Notes: a model not told the origin generated them from the sequence alone. Counted from the stretch's first letter, positions 52,833 through 62,249 are shown. The stretch: DNA of 64,000 bases from Roseibium polysiphoniae (GCF_014842925.1 NZ_JACYXJ010000004.1:310001-374000); one strand, 5' to 3'. Numbers and translations are program-made.

Positions 52833-53777
52833 TCAGCGCTGGCCGCGGAAATAGGGGACCAGCAGTGCGCGCGGATAATCTGCTTTTCGGGCAACAAGGA
52901 TAAGGGCGGCAATGGACAGGATATAGGGCATCATCAGGAAAACCTGACCTGGAATGAAGCTACCGACCTCGGTCTGCAGACGAACCTGGAAGGCATCGAA
53001 AGCACCAAAGAGCAGAGCCCCGATCAGGGCCTTCCCCGGCCGCCAGGAGGCGAAGACGGTGAGCGCGATGCAGATCCAGCCGCGGCCATTGACCATGCCG
53101 AAGAAGAAGGCGTCAAAGGCGGACATCGTTAGAAAGGCGCCTCCGAGCGCCATGAGGGCCGAGCCGGCAATAACGGTTCCCATACGCAGAGCATAGACGG
53201 AAAGGCCCTGGGATTCGACTGCTGACGGGTTGTCGCCGACTGCGCGGATCGCGAGGCCGAGCGGTGTGCGATAGAGAACGAAGGCTGTGACTGCAACAAT
53301 AGCTAGGGCGAGGAAGGTCAGAGGTGTTTGTTGGAACAGGGCCGGGCCGATGAAGGGAAGGTCTGACAGGCCTGGAATATCAAGCGGCTTGAAGGCCTCG
53401 ATGCGCGGAGGCGAAGAGACGTCCGGCAAGGCCGTTCGATAGATGAAATAGCTAAGCGACGTGGCAAAGAGGGTAACGCCGATGCCTGACACATGCTGGG
53501 AGAGGCCGAGCGGGACGGTGAGGATGGCGTGAATTAATCCGAAGAAACCACCGGCAAGCGCTGCGACCAGAACGCCGCCCCAAAGCCCGGTGCCGAGCCA
53601 GACCGCCATCCAACCGGCCATGGCACCTGCGGTGAAGATGCCCTCAATGCCGAGATTGAGGACGCCGGCGCGTTCGCAGACGAGGGCCCCGATCACGCCG
53701 AAGATGAGCGGCGTTGCGATGCGCAGGGCGGCGGCCCAGAAATTTGCGTTCAGGAGAATTTCGAGAATGTCGCTCAT
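52833..53777 (-). CDS. Nucleoside-type ABC transporter permease 2 (NupQ-like)
   Basis: Inner-membrane permease of 314 residues in the branched-chain-amino-acid/ribose-type family used with BMP binding proteins. The start LLNANFWAAALRIATPLIFGVIGALVCERAGVLNLGIEGIF is typical; about eight to ten hydrophobic helices follow. The EAA-like loop RAVGDNPSAVESQG is conserved. It is coupled to the upstream permease by a 4-bp overlap and lies 33 bp before codA. Confidence 0.9.
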   Translation of the reverse strand: MSDILEILLNANFWAAALRIATPLIFGVIGALVCERAGVLNLGIEGIFTAGAMAGWMAVWLGTGLWGGVLVAALAGGFFGLIHAILTVPLGLSQHVSGIGVTLFATSLSYFIYRTALPDVSSPPRIEAFKPLDIPGLSDLPFIGPALFQQTPLTFLALAIVAVTAFVLYRTPLGLAIRAVGDNPSAVESQGLSVYALRMGTVIAGSALMALGGAFLTMSAFDAFFFGMVNGRGWICIALTVFASWRPGKALIGALLFGAFDAFQVRLQTEVGSFIPGQVFLMMPYILSIAALILVARKADYPRALLVPYFRGQR

Positions 53778-54856
53778 TTCGAAACTCCTTCAGTGGATTT
53801 CGCGCCGACGAACCGGACCTTGAACCTCAGGAAGAGGCCCGAAATCAGAACGCAGATCAGCGCCATGGAAACGATCAGATCGGCAAGATAGTTGGAGACG
53901 CCCGTGGCCCGGGACATGCTGTCGGCACCGACGAAGATGCTTGCGATGAAGAGGGCAGCAATCACGACGCCAAGGGGCGAGAGGCCCGCGAGCATGGCAA
54001 CGACGATGCCCGAGTAGCCAAAGCCGGGCGACAGGTCAGCGGTCAGATAGCCCTTCAGACCGGCAACCTCGCCAACGCCCGCGAGGCCCGCCAGCGCGCC
54101 CGAAAAAAGGCCAACGCGAATGAAGGTCGCCGTCACCGGAATGCCGGCGTGCCGGGCTGCATTGGCGTTTTCGCCGACGGCACGGATCTCGAAGCCCCAG
54201 ACCGTGCGCTTCAGCAGGATGTGAATGCCAATTGCAGCGATAAAGGCGATGATCAGACCGCCATGGATCCGCATGCGGGCCATGAGCTTCGGCAGCATGG
54301 CTTCATCGAGCATGGGTTCCGACTGCGGCCAGCCCATACCCATGGGATCCTTCATTGGTCCTTCCAGCATCATCTGCACGAAGAGCAGAATGATGAAATT
54401 CAGGAGCAGGGTGGTCACGACCTCATCAACGCCGAGCCTTGTCTTCAGAAGCGTTGGTCCGAGCATCATGACGCCACCGGCCAGGGCGCCGCAAAAGACC
54501 ACCAGCGGGATCAGGACGATACTCGGGGCATCGATCATGCCGGAGCCGATAGCGACTGCTGCGAGCGCGCCGGCGTAAAGCTGGCCCTCGGCGCCGATGT
54601 TCCAGAGCTTGGCCCGAAAGGCGAGGGCGGCGGCAAGACCGGTCAGGATGAGAGGTGCTGCGCGGGTTAGCATTTCAGTGAAGGCAAAGACAGAGCCGAA
54701 TGCGCCCGTCAACATCAAGCCGTAGGCATTGAAAACGGAAAGGCCTGCGAACAGCATCGGGATCGCCGCCAGTGCCAGTGCGACGATCGCTGCCGCAACC
54801 GGGATCAGGATCAGGCGCGGAAGGGAAGAAGGTTCACGCGGTTCAAAGCGGATCAT
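53774..54856 (-). CDS. Nucleoside-type ABC transporter permease 1 (NupP-like)
   Basis: Permease of 360 residues, longer than its partner because of an N-terminal extension, as is usual for the first permease of BMP-type systems. Conserved blocks include LILTGLAAALAFRAKLWNIGAEGQLY and RAVGENANAARHAGIPV. Both ends overlap neighbours by 4 bp (ATGA), so ATPase, permease 1 and permease 2 are translationally coupled. Confidence 0.9.
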   Translation of the reverse strand: MIRFEPREPSSLPRLILIPVAAAIVALALAAIPMLFAGLSVFNAYGLMLTGAFGSVFAFTEMLTRAAPLILTGLAAALAFRAKLWNIGAEGQLYAGALAAVAIGSGMIDAPSIVLIPLVVFCGALAGGVMMLGPTLLKTRLGVDEVVTTLLLNFIILLFVQMMLEGPMKDPMGMGWPQSEPMLDEAMLPKLMARMRIHGGLIIAFIAAIGIHILLKRTVWGFEIRAVGENANAARHAGIPVTATFIRVGLFSGALAGLAGVGEVAGLKGYLTADLSPGFGYSGIVVAMLAGLSPLGVVIAALFIASIFVGADSMSRATGVSNYLADLIVSMALICVLISGLFLRFKVRFVGAKSTEGVSK

Positions 54857-56400
54857 GCCGCTTGCTCCTTCGATTGTCCGGCCATACGCAGGCCCAGCGT
54901 CGCTCGATCGAGCGTCTCGGTCTTGTCGGGCTGTGAAAGGTTGCCTCGGTGCATGACGGCGATGCGGTCGGATAGTCTCAACAGTTCGTCCAGATCCTCT
55001 GAAATGAGGATGACGCCAGCGCCCCGGGCTCGCGCTTCCAAAAGGCGGCGGTGAACGTCGGACGTCGCGCCGACGTCGAGGCCTCGGGATGGCTGCGCCG
55101 CCAGAACGACGCTCGGACTGGCATCAAGTGTACGGGCCAGAACGATTTTCTGGATGTTGCCGCCTGAAAGAAGCCGCGCAGGTGCCTTGTCCCCCTGGCA
55201 TCGAATGTCATAAGCGACGATCGCGTCTTTGGCGCGTCGTGCGATCGCTTCAAAGCGAAGAAAGCCAAAGCGCTGGTTTTGAGGTTTGCGGATGGTTTCG
55301 ATGGCAAGATTTTCCGCCACGGACATGGGGCCGACGATGCCGTCCTTGTGGCGATCTTCCGGAATGCGGGCGATGCCTGTGTCGATCATCCGCCGGGCGT
55401 CCGCGCTTGTGAGCACTTCCCCATCGAGAGCGATTGTGCCTGATGAGGGCGGTAGAAGGCCCGAGATGACCTTTGCCAGGGTGCCCTGTCCGTTGCCCGA
55501 GACACCGGCAATGCCAAGGATTTCGCCCGACAGCAATTCCAGATCGACTGAATGAAGGGCGTCGCGGCCGGCGCCGGTTGTTACGCTCGACAGGATGAGG
55601 CGCGCTGCTCCGGGGACCTGACTGTCGCGGGTGCTTTCGGGAACCGTCTTGCCGACCATGAGCTCGGCCAATTGGCGCTTGTCGCAACCTTCGGTCGGTT
55701 GATCCGCGACCTTGCGGCCACCCCGCAGAACGGCCACGCGGTGCGATGCGGCTATCACTTCATCGAGCTTGTGGGAGATGAAGATGATGCCGAGACCATC
55801 TGCAGCCAGCTTCTTGAGTGTGGCGAAAAGCGTATCGGATTCCTGCGGTGTCAGGACAGCGGTTGGTTCGTCAAGAACGAGGACCCGGGCGTTGCGATAA
55901 AGCGCCTTCAGGATTTCGACGCGCTGCTTTTCGCCAACCGAAAGTGTTGAGATGCGAGCATCCAGATCCACTATAAGGCCCGACCCAGTCATCAGGTCCG
56001 AGAGCCTCTCGCGGGCTCGCGCGCGGCCAGACTTGAGCGCCAACAAAGGTTCTGTGCCAAGGAGAATGTTCTCGAGGGCCGTCAGGTTCTCTGCGAGCGT
56101 GAAATGCTGGTGAACCATGCCGATGCCAGCGTTAAGCGCGGCATGCGGAGAGCCTGGGTCAAGCTCTGTGAGGGATCCGTCTTCCGTCAGGACCTCAACC
56201 GTGCCTTCATCGGCAACATAGTGGCCGAAAAGAATGTTCATCAGGGTGGTTTTGCCGGCGCCATTTTCGCCAAGCAATGCGAGGATCTCGCCTTTGCGGA
56301 GCGACAGGGAGACGTCGCCATTGGCCGTCAGCGCGCCAAACCTCTTGGTGATGCCGTCGAGCTTCAGGACGACAGCGGCATCTGGTGAGGTTTTGGTCAT
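54853..56400 (-). CDS. Nucleoside-type ABC transporter ATPase (two-domain, NupO/RbsA-like)
   Basis: Fused double ATPase of 515 residues. The first cassette has Walker A GENGAGKTT and signature LSVGEKQRVEI with Walker B LVLDEPTAVL; the second has a Walker-A-like GVSGNGQGT, signature LSGGNIQKIVLAR and the Walker-B position altered to VVLAAQPSRGLD. Such a second, weak site is usual in RbsA-type proteins. The ATG at 56400 starts the conserved protein; a frame to 56472 is rejected. It lies about 100 bp after the binding-protein gene, with a hairpin between them. Confidence 0.92.
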   Translation of the reverse strand: MTKTSPDAAVVLKLDGITKRFGALTANGDVSLSLRKGEILALLGENGAGKTTLMNILFGHYVADEGTVEVLTEDGSLTELDPGSPHAALNAGIGMVHQHFTLAENLTALENILLGTEPLLALKSGRARARERLSDLMTGSGLIVDLDARISTLSVGEKQRVEILKALYRNARVLVLDEPTAVLTPQESDTLFATLKKLAADGLGIIFISHKLDEVIAASHRVAVLRGGRKVADQPTEGCDKRQLAELMVGKTVPESTRDSQVPGAARLILSSVTTGAGRDALHSVDLELLSGEILGIAGVSGNGQGTLAKVISGLLPPSSGTIALDGEVLTSADARRMIDTGIARIPEDRHKDGIVGPMSVAENLAIETIRKPQNQRFGFLRFEAIARRAKDAIVAYDIRCQGDKAPARLLSGGNIQKIVLARTLDASPSVVLAAQPSRGLDVGATSDVHRRLLEARARGAGVILISEDLDELLRLSDRIAVMHRGNLSQPDKTETLDRATLGLRMAGQSKEQAA

Positions 56401-56460
56401 GGCGGGTCTTTCGGCGAAGTCTTGGAGTTCCCGATGACGGGAGCCGTGATCTCGGGAGGT

Positions 56461-56492
56461 GAGCGCGGGCAAGGATCTCCTCGCCCGCGCTC
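56461..56492 (-). terminator. Hairpin after the BMP binding-protein gene
   Basis: Perfect 10-bp stem GAGCGCGGGC (56461-56470) / GCCCGCGCTC (56483-56492), directly after the binding-protein stop on the minus strand. No T tract follows. Confidence 0.7.
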
Positions 56493-56502
56493 GACGTGTT
56501 GA

Positions 56503-57513
56503 TTACATGGTCGACTTGGGTTCGCTGTCGTTCACGTTGACCCGGAACAGGCCGCCGAGGATTTCTTCCTCTTTTTCCTTGGCTGCTGCCACTGCGTCAG
56601 CAGGTGCCAGGGTTTCATCGACAACGAAGCTGCCGCCGCCATAGGACATGAAGCTGTAGGGGCCGTAGTCGGCCGGCTCGAAGCTGTCGGAAAGGACAGC
56701 TGCAATGGCCTTGTCGACGGTCGGTTCCATGTGCCAAAGCGCAGAGGACAGGATGGTGCCCGGATAGTCGCCGGCGGTGTCAATGACGTTGCCGATGGCC
56801 AGAATGCCCTTTTCCTTTGCCGCATCGGAGACACCGAAGCGCTCCGCGTAAAGGAGGTCCGCGCCCTTGTCGATCATTGCGAAGGCAGATTCCTTAGCCT
56901 TGGGCGGATCGTACCAGGAGTTGATGAAGGTCACGAGGAACTTCACGTCCGGGTTGGTCGCGAGCGCGCCTTCCATGAAGGCGTTCATGAGGCGGTTGAC
57001 TTCAGGAATGGCGTAGCCGCCGACCATGCCGATGATGTTCGACTTGGTGGTTGCACCCGCGATCATGCCGGTCAGATAGGACGGCTCGTGGATCCAGTTG
57101 TCAAAGACCGCGAAGTTTGGCTTGGCGGCACCGAAGGACGAGCCCATGAGAAAGGCTGTGTCCGGGTATTCCGCAGCGACCTTGCGCGCAGCCCGTTCGA
57201 CGGCGAAGGCTTCACCGACGACAAGATCCATGCCCTGTTCCGCATATTCACGCATGACGCGCTCATAGTCGGTGTTGGCCACGTTTTCGGAGAATGTGTA
57301 GGTGATGTCACCGCGCTCTTCGGCAGCTTTCAGCGCCTTGTTTATGCGGCTAACCCACTGTTGTTCAACCGGGACCGTGTAGATCGCAGCGACCTTGATC
57401 GGCTTGTCCTTGGCAAATGCTGCCGGCATGCCGAGCGACAGGGTCGTCGCAACCGCCATGGCAGCGGTGAGAATGGCCCGGCGGGACCATGAAATCGGTT
57501 TCGAATGAGCCAT
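56503..57513 (-). CDS. BMP-family nucleoside-binding lipoprotein-like periplasmic protein
   Basis: Substrate-binding protein of 336 residues of the basic membrane protein (BMP/PnrA) family, which bind nucleosides or purines. The twin-arginine-like N-terminus (SWSRRAILTAAMAVATTLSL, cut near AFA) lacks a lipobox cysteine, so the mature protein is soluble. KVAAIYTVPVEQQWVSRINKAL, DLVVGEAFAVERAARKVA and NVIDTAGDYPGTILSS are family blocks. It is the first gene of the importer operon that ends with codA, which points to a pyrimidine or other nucleobase or nucleoside ligand. Confidence 0.88.
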   Translation of the reverse strand: MAHSKPISWSRRAILTAAMAVATTLSLGMPAAFAKDKPIKVAAIYTVPVEQQWVSRINKALKAAEERGDITYTFSENVANTDYERVMREYAEQGMDLVVGEAFAVERAARKVAAEYPDTAFLMGSSFGAAKPNFAVFDNWIHEPSYLTGMIAGATTKSNIIGMVGGYAIPEVNRLMNAFMEGALATNPDVKFLVTFINSWYDPPKAKESAFAMIDKGADLLYAERFGVSDAAKEKGILAIGNVIDTAGDYPGTILSSALWHMEPTVDKAIAAVLSDSFEPADYGPYSFMSYGGGSFVVDETLAPADAVAAAKEKEEEILGGLFRVNVNDSEPKSTM

Positions 57514-57732
57514 TTAGAACCCCTGAAATTATTGTCATAAGCGCGGAGAGTTGATCACAAAAAAGGCAGGCCCACAATATTGGCGCACTATGTGGCTTGC
57601 TGATTTTTTGAACATTCGGTCAAGAAAATCTGCACAAATATAGGCGTCTCAATCAAGAGTGGCGGTCCTGTTGGACCGTCTGCCAAATTGGTGCCGCCGC
57701 GGCCGGGGACGCCAAGCGTTCGGGCAATGGTA

Positions 57733-58917
57733 TTATGCGGCGCATTTCACCTGGCTGAGAGCGGCAATGATCCCACGCAATTCCGCAAGGCCACGCATGC
57801 GACCATGAAGTGGGTATCCTGGGTGGGCGCCGCGGGCATCATCATCGAAGAGGGTGTGGCCATGGTCAGGGCGGAACGTGATCTGGGCGTCAGCTCTGCC
57901 TTGGGACGCGCGCCTGCCTTCTTCTTCAAGAAGGACAGAGACGAGGTCGACCATGTTCGTGTCGCCGCCCAAGTGCTCGGTTTCTTCAAACGAGCCATCG
58001 GGTTCTTTGGAGACATTGCGCAAATGCGCGAAGTGGATGCTCCCCGCGAAGCGCCGGGCGATTGCCGGGACATTATTTGCGGGATTTGCGCCGAGCGATC
58101 CCGCACAAAGTGTCAGGCCGTTTGCCGGGCTTGGATGCGCCTTGAGGATCCAGTCGATGTCATCGCTGTCAGATACGATGCGGGGCAGCCCAAGGATGTC
58201 GCGTGGGGGGTCGTCAGGATGCACGCCGAAGCGCAGCCCAAGATCTTCAGCCGCGGGGATCACCTCATCGAGGAACCGCTTGTAGTTGCTGCGCAGATCC
58301 ATCCGGGAAATCCCGCGATAGTCCTTCAGCGCTTCTCGCAAGCCTTCGGCGTCGTAGCGGTCATAAGCACCAGGCAGGCCTGCCATGACCGCCTTCAGCA
58401 AGGCGTCCCGGTCGCTTTGGGTGGAGGTTTCGAACCAGGCTTTGGCGGCTGCAACCACGTCGTCTGAATAGTCGTTTGCGGCTTCGCCACGCTTGATGAT
58501 GAAGAGTTCCAAAGCTGCCATCTTGGGAGCAGAAAATCGAAGGCAGGACCCACCGCGGGCGACAGGTGCACTTAGATCGGTTCGGGTCCAATCCAGCAGC
58601 GGCATGAAGTTGTAGCAGATGACTTCAATGCCCTCTGCGGCGAGATTGGCCATCGACTGTCGATAGTTTGCAAAGAGCTGCGAAAGATCACCTTCGCCGC
58701 GCTTGATCTGCTCATGGATCGGAAGGCTCTCGACAACACTCCAGTTGAAGCTGGCCGCCGAAAGTTCCTGTCTGGTTTCCGCGATCATCTTTTGCGGCCA
58801 GACCTCTCCATAGGGGATCTGGTGCAGCGCTGTGACGATCTCGCTTGCGCCCGTCTGGGCGATCTCACTCAAGCTGATCTTGTCGAAAGCACCATACCAG
58901 CGCCAGCCTTCCTTCAC
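57733..58917 (-). CDS. uxuA: D-mannonate dehydratase
   Basis: Dehydrates D-mannonate to 2-keto-3-deoxy-D-gluconate in the glucuronate pathway. The 394-residue length and blocks MKEGWRWYGAFDKISL, VICYNFMPLLDWTRTDL, GVHPDDPPRDILGLPRI, LTLCAGSLGA and FRPDHGH, which carry the metal-binding histidines and cysteine, are characteristic of UxuA. The GTG start overlaps the uxuB stop by 4 bp. It is the last gene of the uronate operon in this window. Confidence 0.95.
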   Translation of the reverse strand: MKEGWRWYGAFDKISLSEIAQTGASEIVTALHQIPYGEVWPQKMIAETRQELSAASFNWSVVESLPIHEQIKRGEGDLSQLFANYRQSMANLAAEGIEVICYNFMPLLDWTRTDLSAPVARGGSCLRFSAPKMAALELFIIKRGEAANDYSDDVVAAAKAWFETSTQSDRDALLKAVMAGLPGAYDRYDAEGLREALKDYRGISRMDLRSNYKRFLDEVIPAAEDLGLRFGVHPDDPPRDILGLPRIVSDSDDIDWILKAHPSPANGLTLCAGSLGANPANNVPAIARRFAGSIHFAHLRNVSKEPDGSFEETEHLGGDTNMVDLVSVLLEEEGRRASQGRADAQITFRPDHGHTLFDDDARGAHPGYPLHGRMRGLAELRGIIAALSQVKCAA

Positions 58918-60371
58918 GAAAGGTCCTCCAAAACCGTCCGTACGCCGTCGGCCATGAGCAGCATGTAGGCTGCCTCGATTTCGAGGCGGATCTCAGCGGC
59001 AAGGTCCTGATCGAAGATCTGCTTGACCGAGAGCAACGCCGCGACTTTCTCACCAGGTGTTTCGCCGCCATCTGAAAGCGCTTTCAGTTGATCTGCGAGG
59101 GGATCACGCACATCGATTGGAGCACCGGTGAGGTCGGTGCCGCCCACATAGATCATCCAGGCTGCTATGGCTGTGCCCAACCCCTGACAGTGCCGGCCAA
59201 CAGCAAGATTGTCACGGACTGTTCCAAGAATGCGCTGCGGCAGTTTCTGACTGCCATCCATGGCAATCTGCCAGGTTCGATGGCGTATCGCGGGATTGGA
59301 GTAGCGGCCAAACAGGGCGTCGGCATAGGCGCTCAGGTCAACACCGGGCGGGGCTTCGAAGGATGGCATGATCTCCCTGCGCCACAATGCCTTCACGAAC
59401 GCCGCGAACATCGTATCGGCAACCGTATCGGCAATTGTCTCGTAACCCGCAAGGTAGCCGAGATAGGCAAGAGAAGAGTGGGTGCCGTTCAGCATCCTGA
59501 GCTTCATGTGCTCGTATGGCGTGACATCCTCGACGAGCTCGACGCCGACGGCACCGAGATCTGGTCTTGCGCCCGTGCCATAAGCTGGAACGAAGTCGTC
59601 TTCGACGACCCATTGCCGGAAGGGTTCATGCTGTACGAGCGCCGCGTCGTAGACGCCGGTTTTTTCCGCCAGCGCGTCGATATCTTCCTGTTTGGTGGCA
59701 GGCACAATCCGATCGATCATGGTCGAGGGGAAGCGCCCTTCTTCCTCGATCCAGCGTGCAAGATCGGGATCCAGCTCTTGTGCAAAATCTAGAACAATAC
59801 GGCTGACGAGTTTGCCGTTTTCCGGAAGATTGTCGCAGGTCAGGACTGTGAAGGGCGGCAAGCCTGCTGCTTTGCGTCGCTGGAGCGCACGGACCAGAAA
59901 ACCAGGAGCCGAGACAGGAAGCTCGCTTTCGAGATCGTGCTTGATATCAGGATGAGAGACGTTCAAGGCGCCTGTGGCGGGATCGTGACAATAGCCTTTT
60001 TCAGTGATGGTCAGGCTGACGATGCGGATCTCCGGATCGGCCATGGCTGCCAGAACCGCTTCGGGATCTTCGCGGGCGACAAGCAAATCCTGAACGATTT
60101 CGATCTGGCGCAGTGTCTCGCCGCTCGGGCCGAGTTCCTGCGCTGTGTAGGCAAAGTCCTGCGGGGCGAGTTGGTCGCGCATGCGTGGGCTTTGCAGGCT
60201 GACGCCGATGATGCCCCAGTCGCCTCCCGAGGCGTTGACGGCCTCTTCGATGTAAACGGCACCATGTGCGCGAAAGAAAGCACCGAGTCCGAGGTGGACA
60301 ATGCCAGGCTTGGTCGTTTTGGAATTCTTGCGCCCCAGGCGCGTCAGGTTAGCGGGCAAGCCAGCCTCCAT
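58914..60371 (-). CDS. uxuB: Mannitol dehydrogenase family, likely D-mannonate oxidoreductase
   Basis: NAD-dependent polyol dehydrogenase of 485 residues. The N-terminal Rossmann motif IVHLGLGAFFRAHGA and the catalytic region EHMKLRMLNGTHSSLAY (family K-x4-N-x-x-H pattern) are present. Mannitol 2-dehydrogenase, fructuronate reductase (UxuB) and tagaturonate reductase share this fold; the direct overlap with uxuA makes fructuronate/mannonate interconversion the best choice. It overlaps kduD by 23 bp. Confidence 0.85.
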   Translation of the reverse strand: MEAGLPANLTRLGRKNSKTTKPGIVHLGLGAFFRAHGAVYIEEAVNASGGDWGIIGVSLQSPRMRDQLAPQDFAYTAQELGPSGETLRQIEIVQDLLVAREDPEAVLAAMADPEIRIVSLTITEKGYCHDPATGALNVSHPDIKHDLESELPVSAPGFLVRALQRRKAAGLPPFTVLTCDNLPENGKLVSRIVLDFAQELDPDLARWIEEEGRFPSTMIDRIVPATKQEDIDALAEKTGVYDAALVQHEPFRQWVVEDDFVPAYGTGARPDLGAVGVELVEDVTPYEHMKLRMLNGTHSSLAYLGYLAGYETIADTVADTMFAAFVKALWRREIMPSFEAPPGVDLSAYADALFGRYSNPAIRHRTWQIAMDGSQKLPQRILGTVRDNLAVGRHCQGLGTAIAAWMIYVGGTDLTGAPIDVRDPLADQLKALSDGGETPGEKVAALLSVKQIFDQDLAAEIRLEIEAAYMLLMADGVRTVLEDLS

Positions 60372-61077
60372 CTACGTTGATTACGGCGCCATGAATGTAC
60401 TTCGCGGCAGGTGAGGCGAGGAAGACTGCCGTTTCGCCAATGTCCTTGGCCTCTCCCCAACGCCCTGCCGGAATCCGCTCGAGAATCTGCCGGTTGCGGG
60501 TCTCGTCATTGCGCAGAGCCTCGGTGTTGCTGGTGGCGATATAGCCGGGCGCGATTGCATTCACATTGATGCCCTTTGCAGCCCACTCATTGGCAAGCAG
60601 CTTGGTTATTCCGGCCACGCCATGTTTGGACGCCGTGTATGACGGCACACGTATGCCGCCCTGAAACGAAAGAAGCGAGGCAATATTGACGATCTGCCCT
60701 GTTCCGTTGCGCTTGAGCACAGCTTTTCCGAAAGCCTGGCACGTGAAGAAAACCGCCTTCATGTTGACGTCCATGACGTCGTCCCAGTCCGCCTCAGTGA
60801 AATCCACGGCATCAGCACGGCGAATGATGCCGGCATTGTTGACGAGAATATCGACGTGCTCTTCTTCAAAAAGATCACGCGCGGCCATGGGGTCGGCAAA
60901 GTCGAGGGTTATCGCCTTGCCCTTGCCGATCTGGCTCAGTGTTTCACTGCAATCGCGGCGAGCGGCGCAAAGAACCTCAGCGCCTGCCGTTCCCATCGCG
61001 ATGGCGATGGCCTGACCGATTCCGGTGTTTGCACCGGTGACCAGCGCACGTTTGCCTTCAAGGGAAAATGGGGTCAC
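60349..61077 (-). CDS. kduD: 2-dehydro-3-deoxy-D-gluconate 5-dehydrogenase (SDR)
   Basis: Short-chain dehydrogenase of 242 residues that reduces 2,5-diketo-3-deoxygluconate to 2-keto-3-deoxygluconate. Cofactor motif TGANTGIG near residue 14, NNAG near 80, catalytic serine in IASLLSF and YTASK (Tyr-x3-Lys) are all present, with a final GGWLAR tail typical of KduD. It overlaps the kduI stop by 4 bp (GTGA). Confidence 0.9.
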   Translation of the reverse strand: MTPFSLEGKRALVTGANTGIGQAIAIAMGTAGAEVLCAARRDCSETLSQIGKGKAITLDFADPMAARDLFEEEHVDILVNNAGIIRRADAVDFTEADWDDVMDVNMKAVFFTCQAFGKAVLKRNGTGQIVNIASLLSFQGGIRVPSYTASKHGVAGITKLLANEWAAKGINVNAIAPGYIATSNTEALRNDETRNRQILERIPAGRWGEAKDIGETAVFLASPAAKYIHGAVINVDGGWLAR

Positions 61078-61898
61078 CGAAGGTCTCCCATGGCCACCAT
61101 GTCCATGTCGGTAAAGTCGACATTGTCGCCAGCCATTGCCCAGCAGAATGTGTAGGCGCCAGTGCCTGCACCGCAGTGGATCGACCAGGGCGGTGAAATC
61201 ACCGCTTCTTCATTTCCCATGACAATGTGCCGTGTTTCTTCCGGTTGGCCCATGAAGTGGAAAACGCGCTGATCATCAGCCAGGTCGAAGTAGAGGTAGG
61301 CTTCCATACGACGATCATGAACGTGGGCCGGCATCGTGTTCCACACGGAGCCAGGAGCAAACTGGGTGTAGCCCATCAAAAGCTGACAGCTTTCGGCGAC
61401 CTCTGGATGAAGGAACTGCAGGATAACGCGTTCGTTGCAGGTTTCCGATGCACCGAGTTCGACGCGACGGGCGTCTTCAATCCGGATCAGCTTTGTGGGG
61501 CAGCTGCGGTGGGCTGGTGCGGACAGAATGTAAAAGCGTCCCTTTCCGGACAAAGTCACCGGACCCGAGCCCATGCCGATATAAAGCACATCCCCGTTGT
61601 TGACGGTGTAGTTCGTGCCGCCGACTGAAACTTCGCCCGCTTCACCGATGTTCAAGATCCCCATTTCACGGCGATCGAGCATGGAGGGCGTGCCGGTTTC
61701 GGCGACATGGTCGAGGGTAAGCGATCCGGCTCCCGGCACAGCTCCGCCCAGTATCAAACGATCATAGTGAGTGTAGACCAGCCGGATTTCACCTTCGGCA
61801 AAGAGGCCATCAGCATGGAAATGTGATCGCAGGCCTTGCGTGTCCAGACCCTTGGCGGTCTGCGGGTCTATGGCGTAACGGGTCTCAACAGTGAGCAT
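61074..61898 (-). CDS. kduI: 5-dehydro-4-deoxy-D-glucuronate isomerase
   Basis: Cupin-fold, Zn-dependent isomerase of 274 residues converting the open-chain 5-keto-4-deoxyuronate from pectin- or uronan-lyase products to 2,5-diketo-3-deoxygluconate. The metal site is seen in PAHVHDRRMEAYLYFDL and the C-terminal IHCGAGTGAYTFCWAMAGDN. Length matches KduI (about 276). AGGAC precedes the ATG. Coupled with kduD downstream and KdgF-type cupin upstream, it gives consecutive pathway steps. Confidence 0.95.
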   Translation of the reverse strand: MLTVETRYAIDPQTAKGLDTQGLRSHFHADGLFAEGEIRLVYTHYDRLILGGAVPGAGSLTLDHVAETGTPSMLDRREMGILNIGEAGEVSVGGTNYTVNNGDVLYIGMGSGPVTLSGKGRFYILSAPAHRSCPTKLIRIEDARRVELGASETCNERVILQFLHPEVAESCQLLMGYTQFAPGSVWNTMPAHVHDRRMEAYLYFDLADDQRVFHFMGQPEETRHIVMGNEEAVISPPWSIHCGAGTGAYTFCWAMAGDNVDFTDMDMVAMGDLR

Positions 61899-61922
61899 TG
61901 AAACAGTCCTTTTGGAATAATA

Positions 61923-62240
61923 TCAGAGGAAATCGTCGCGGCGCGGCGTGAAGCAATCTATCAGCGTTCCGGGCTGAAGACAGAGGCAGCCGTGGCGGGC
62001 ATCGGAGGGAATGACGAAGCTGTCGCCGGGGCCAACGTCAAAGGTTTCGCCTGCCACTGTGAACCGGAAGCGTCCGCTTTCGACATAGGTCGACTGAACG
62101 TGAGGGTGATTGTGAAGCTTTCCTTCCGCACCTTCCTCCTTGAAGCGGAATGCAACCATCATGAGGGCGGGGTTTTCGGAGAGGACCTGGCGGGTAATGC
62201 CCGGATCTGCCGGGACTTCAGGGAAAGGCTGGTGTGACAT
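61923..62240 (-). CDS. kdgF: KdgF-like cupin (uronate linearisation)
   Basis: A 105-residue single cupin. The metal-binding histidines are in LHNHPHVQSTYVESG, with a later histidine in DARHGC, and the C-terminus carries D-x-F-x3-R in DCFTPRRDDFL. That spacing matches the Asp, Phe and Arg active-site positions of KdgF, which opens 4,5-unsaturated uronates to the linear keto form used by KduI. Position directly before kduI supports this. The ATG at 62240 is preferred over the one at 62246 because GGAG is too close to the latter. Without a structure or assay, a different sugar-binding cupin remains possible. Confidence 0.78.
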   Translation of the reverse strand: MSHQPFPEVPADPGITRQVLSENPALMMVAFRFKEEGAEGKLHNHPHVQSTYVESGRFRFTVAGETFDVGPGDSFVIPSDARHGCLCLQPGTLIDCFTPRRDDFL

Positions 62241-62249
62241 GGGCATCTC

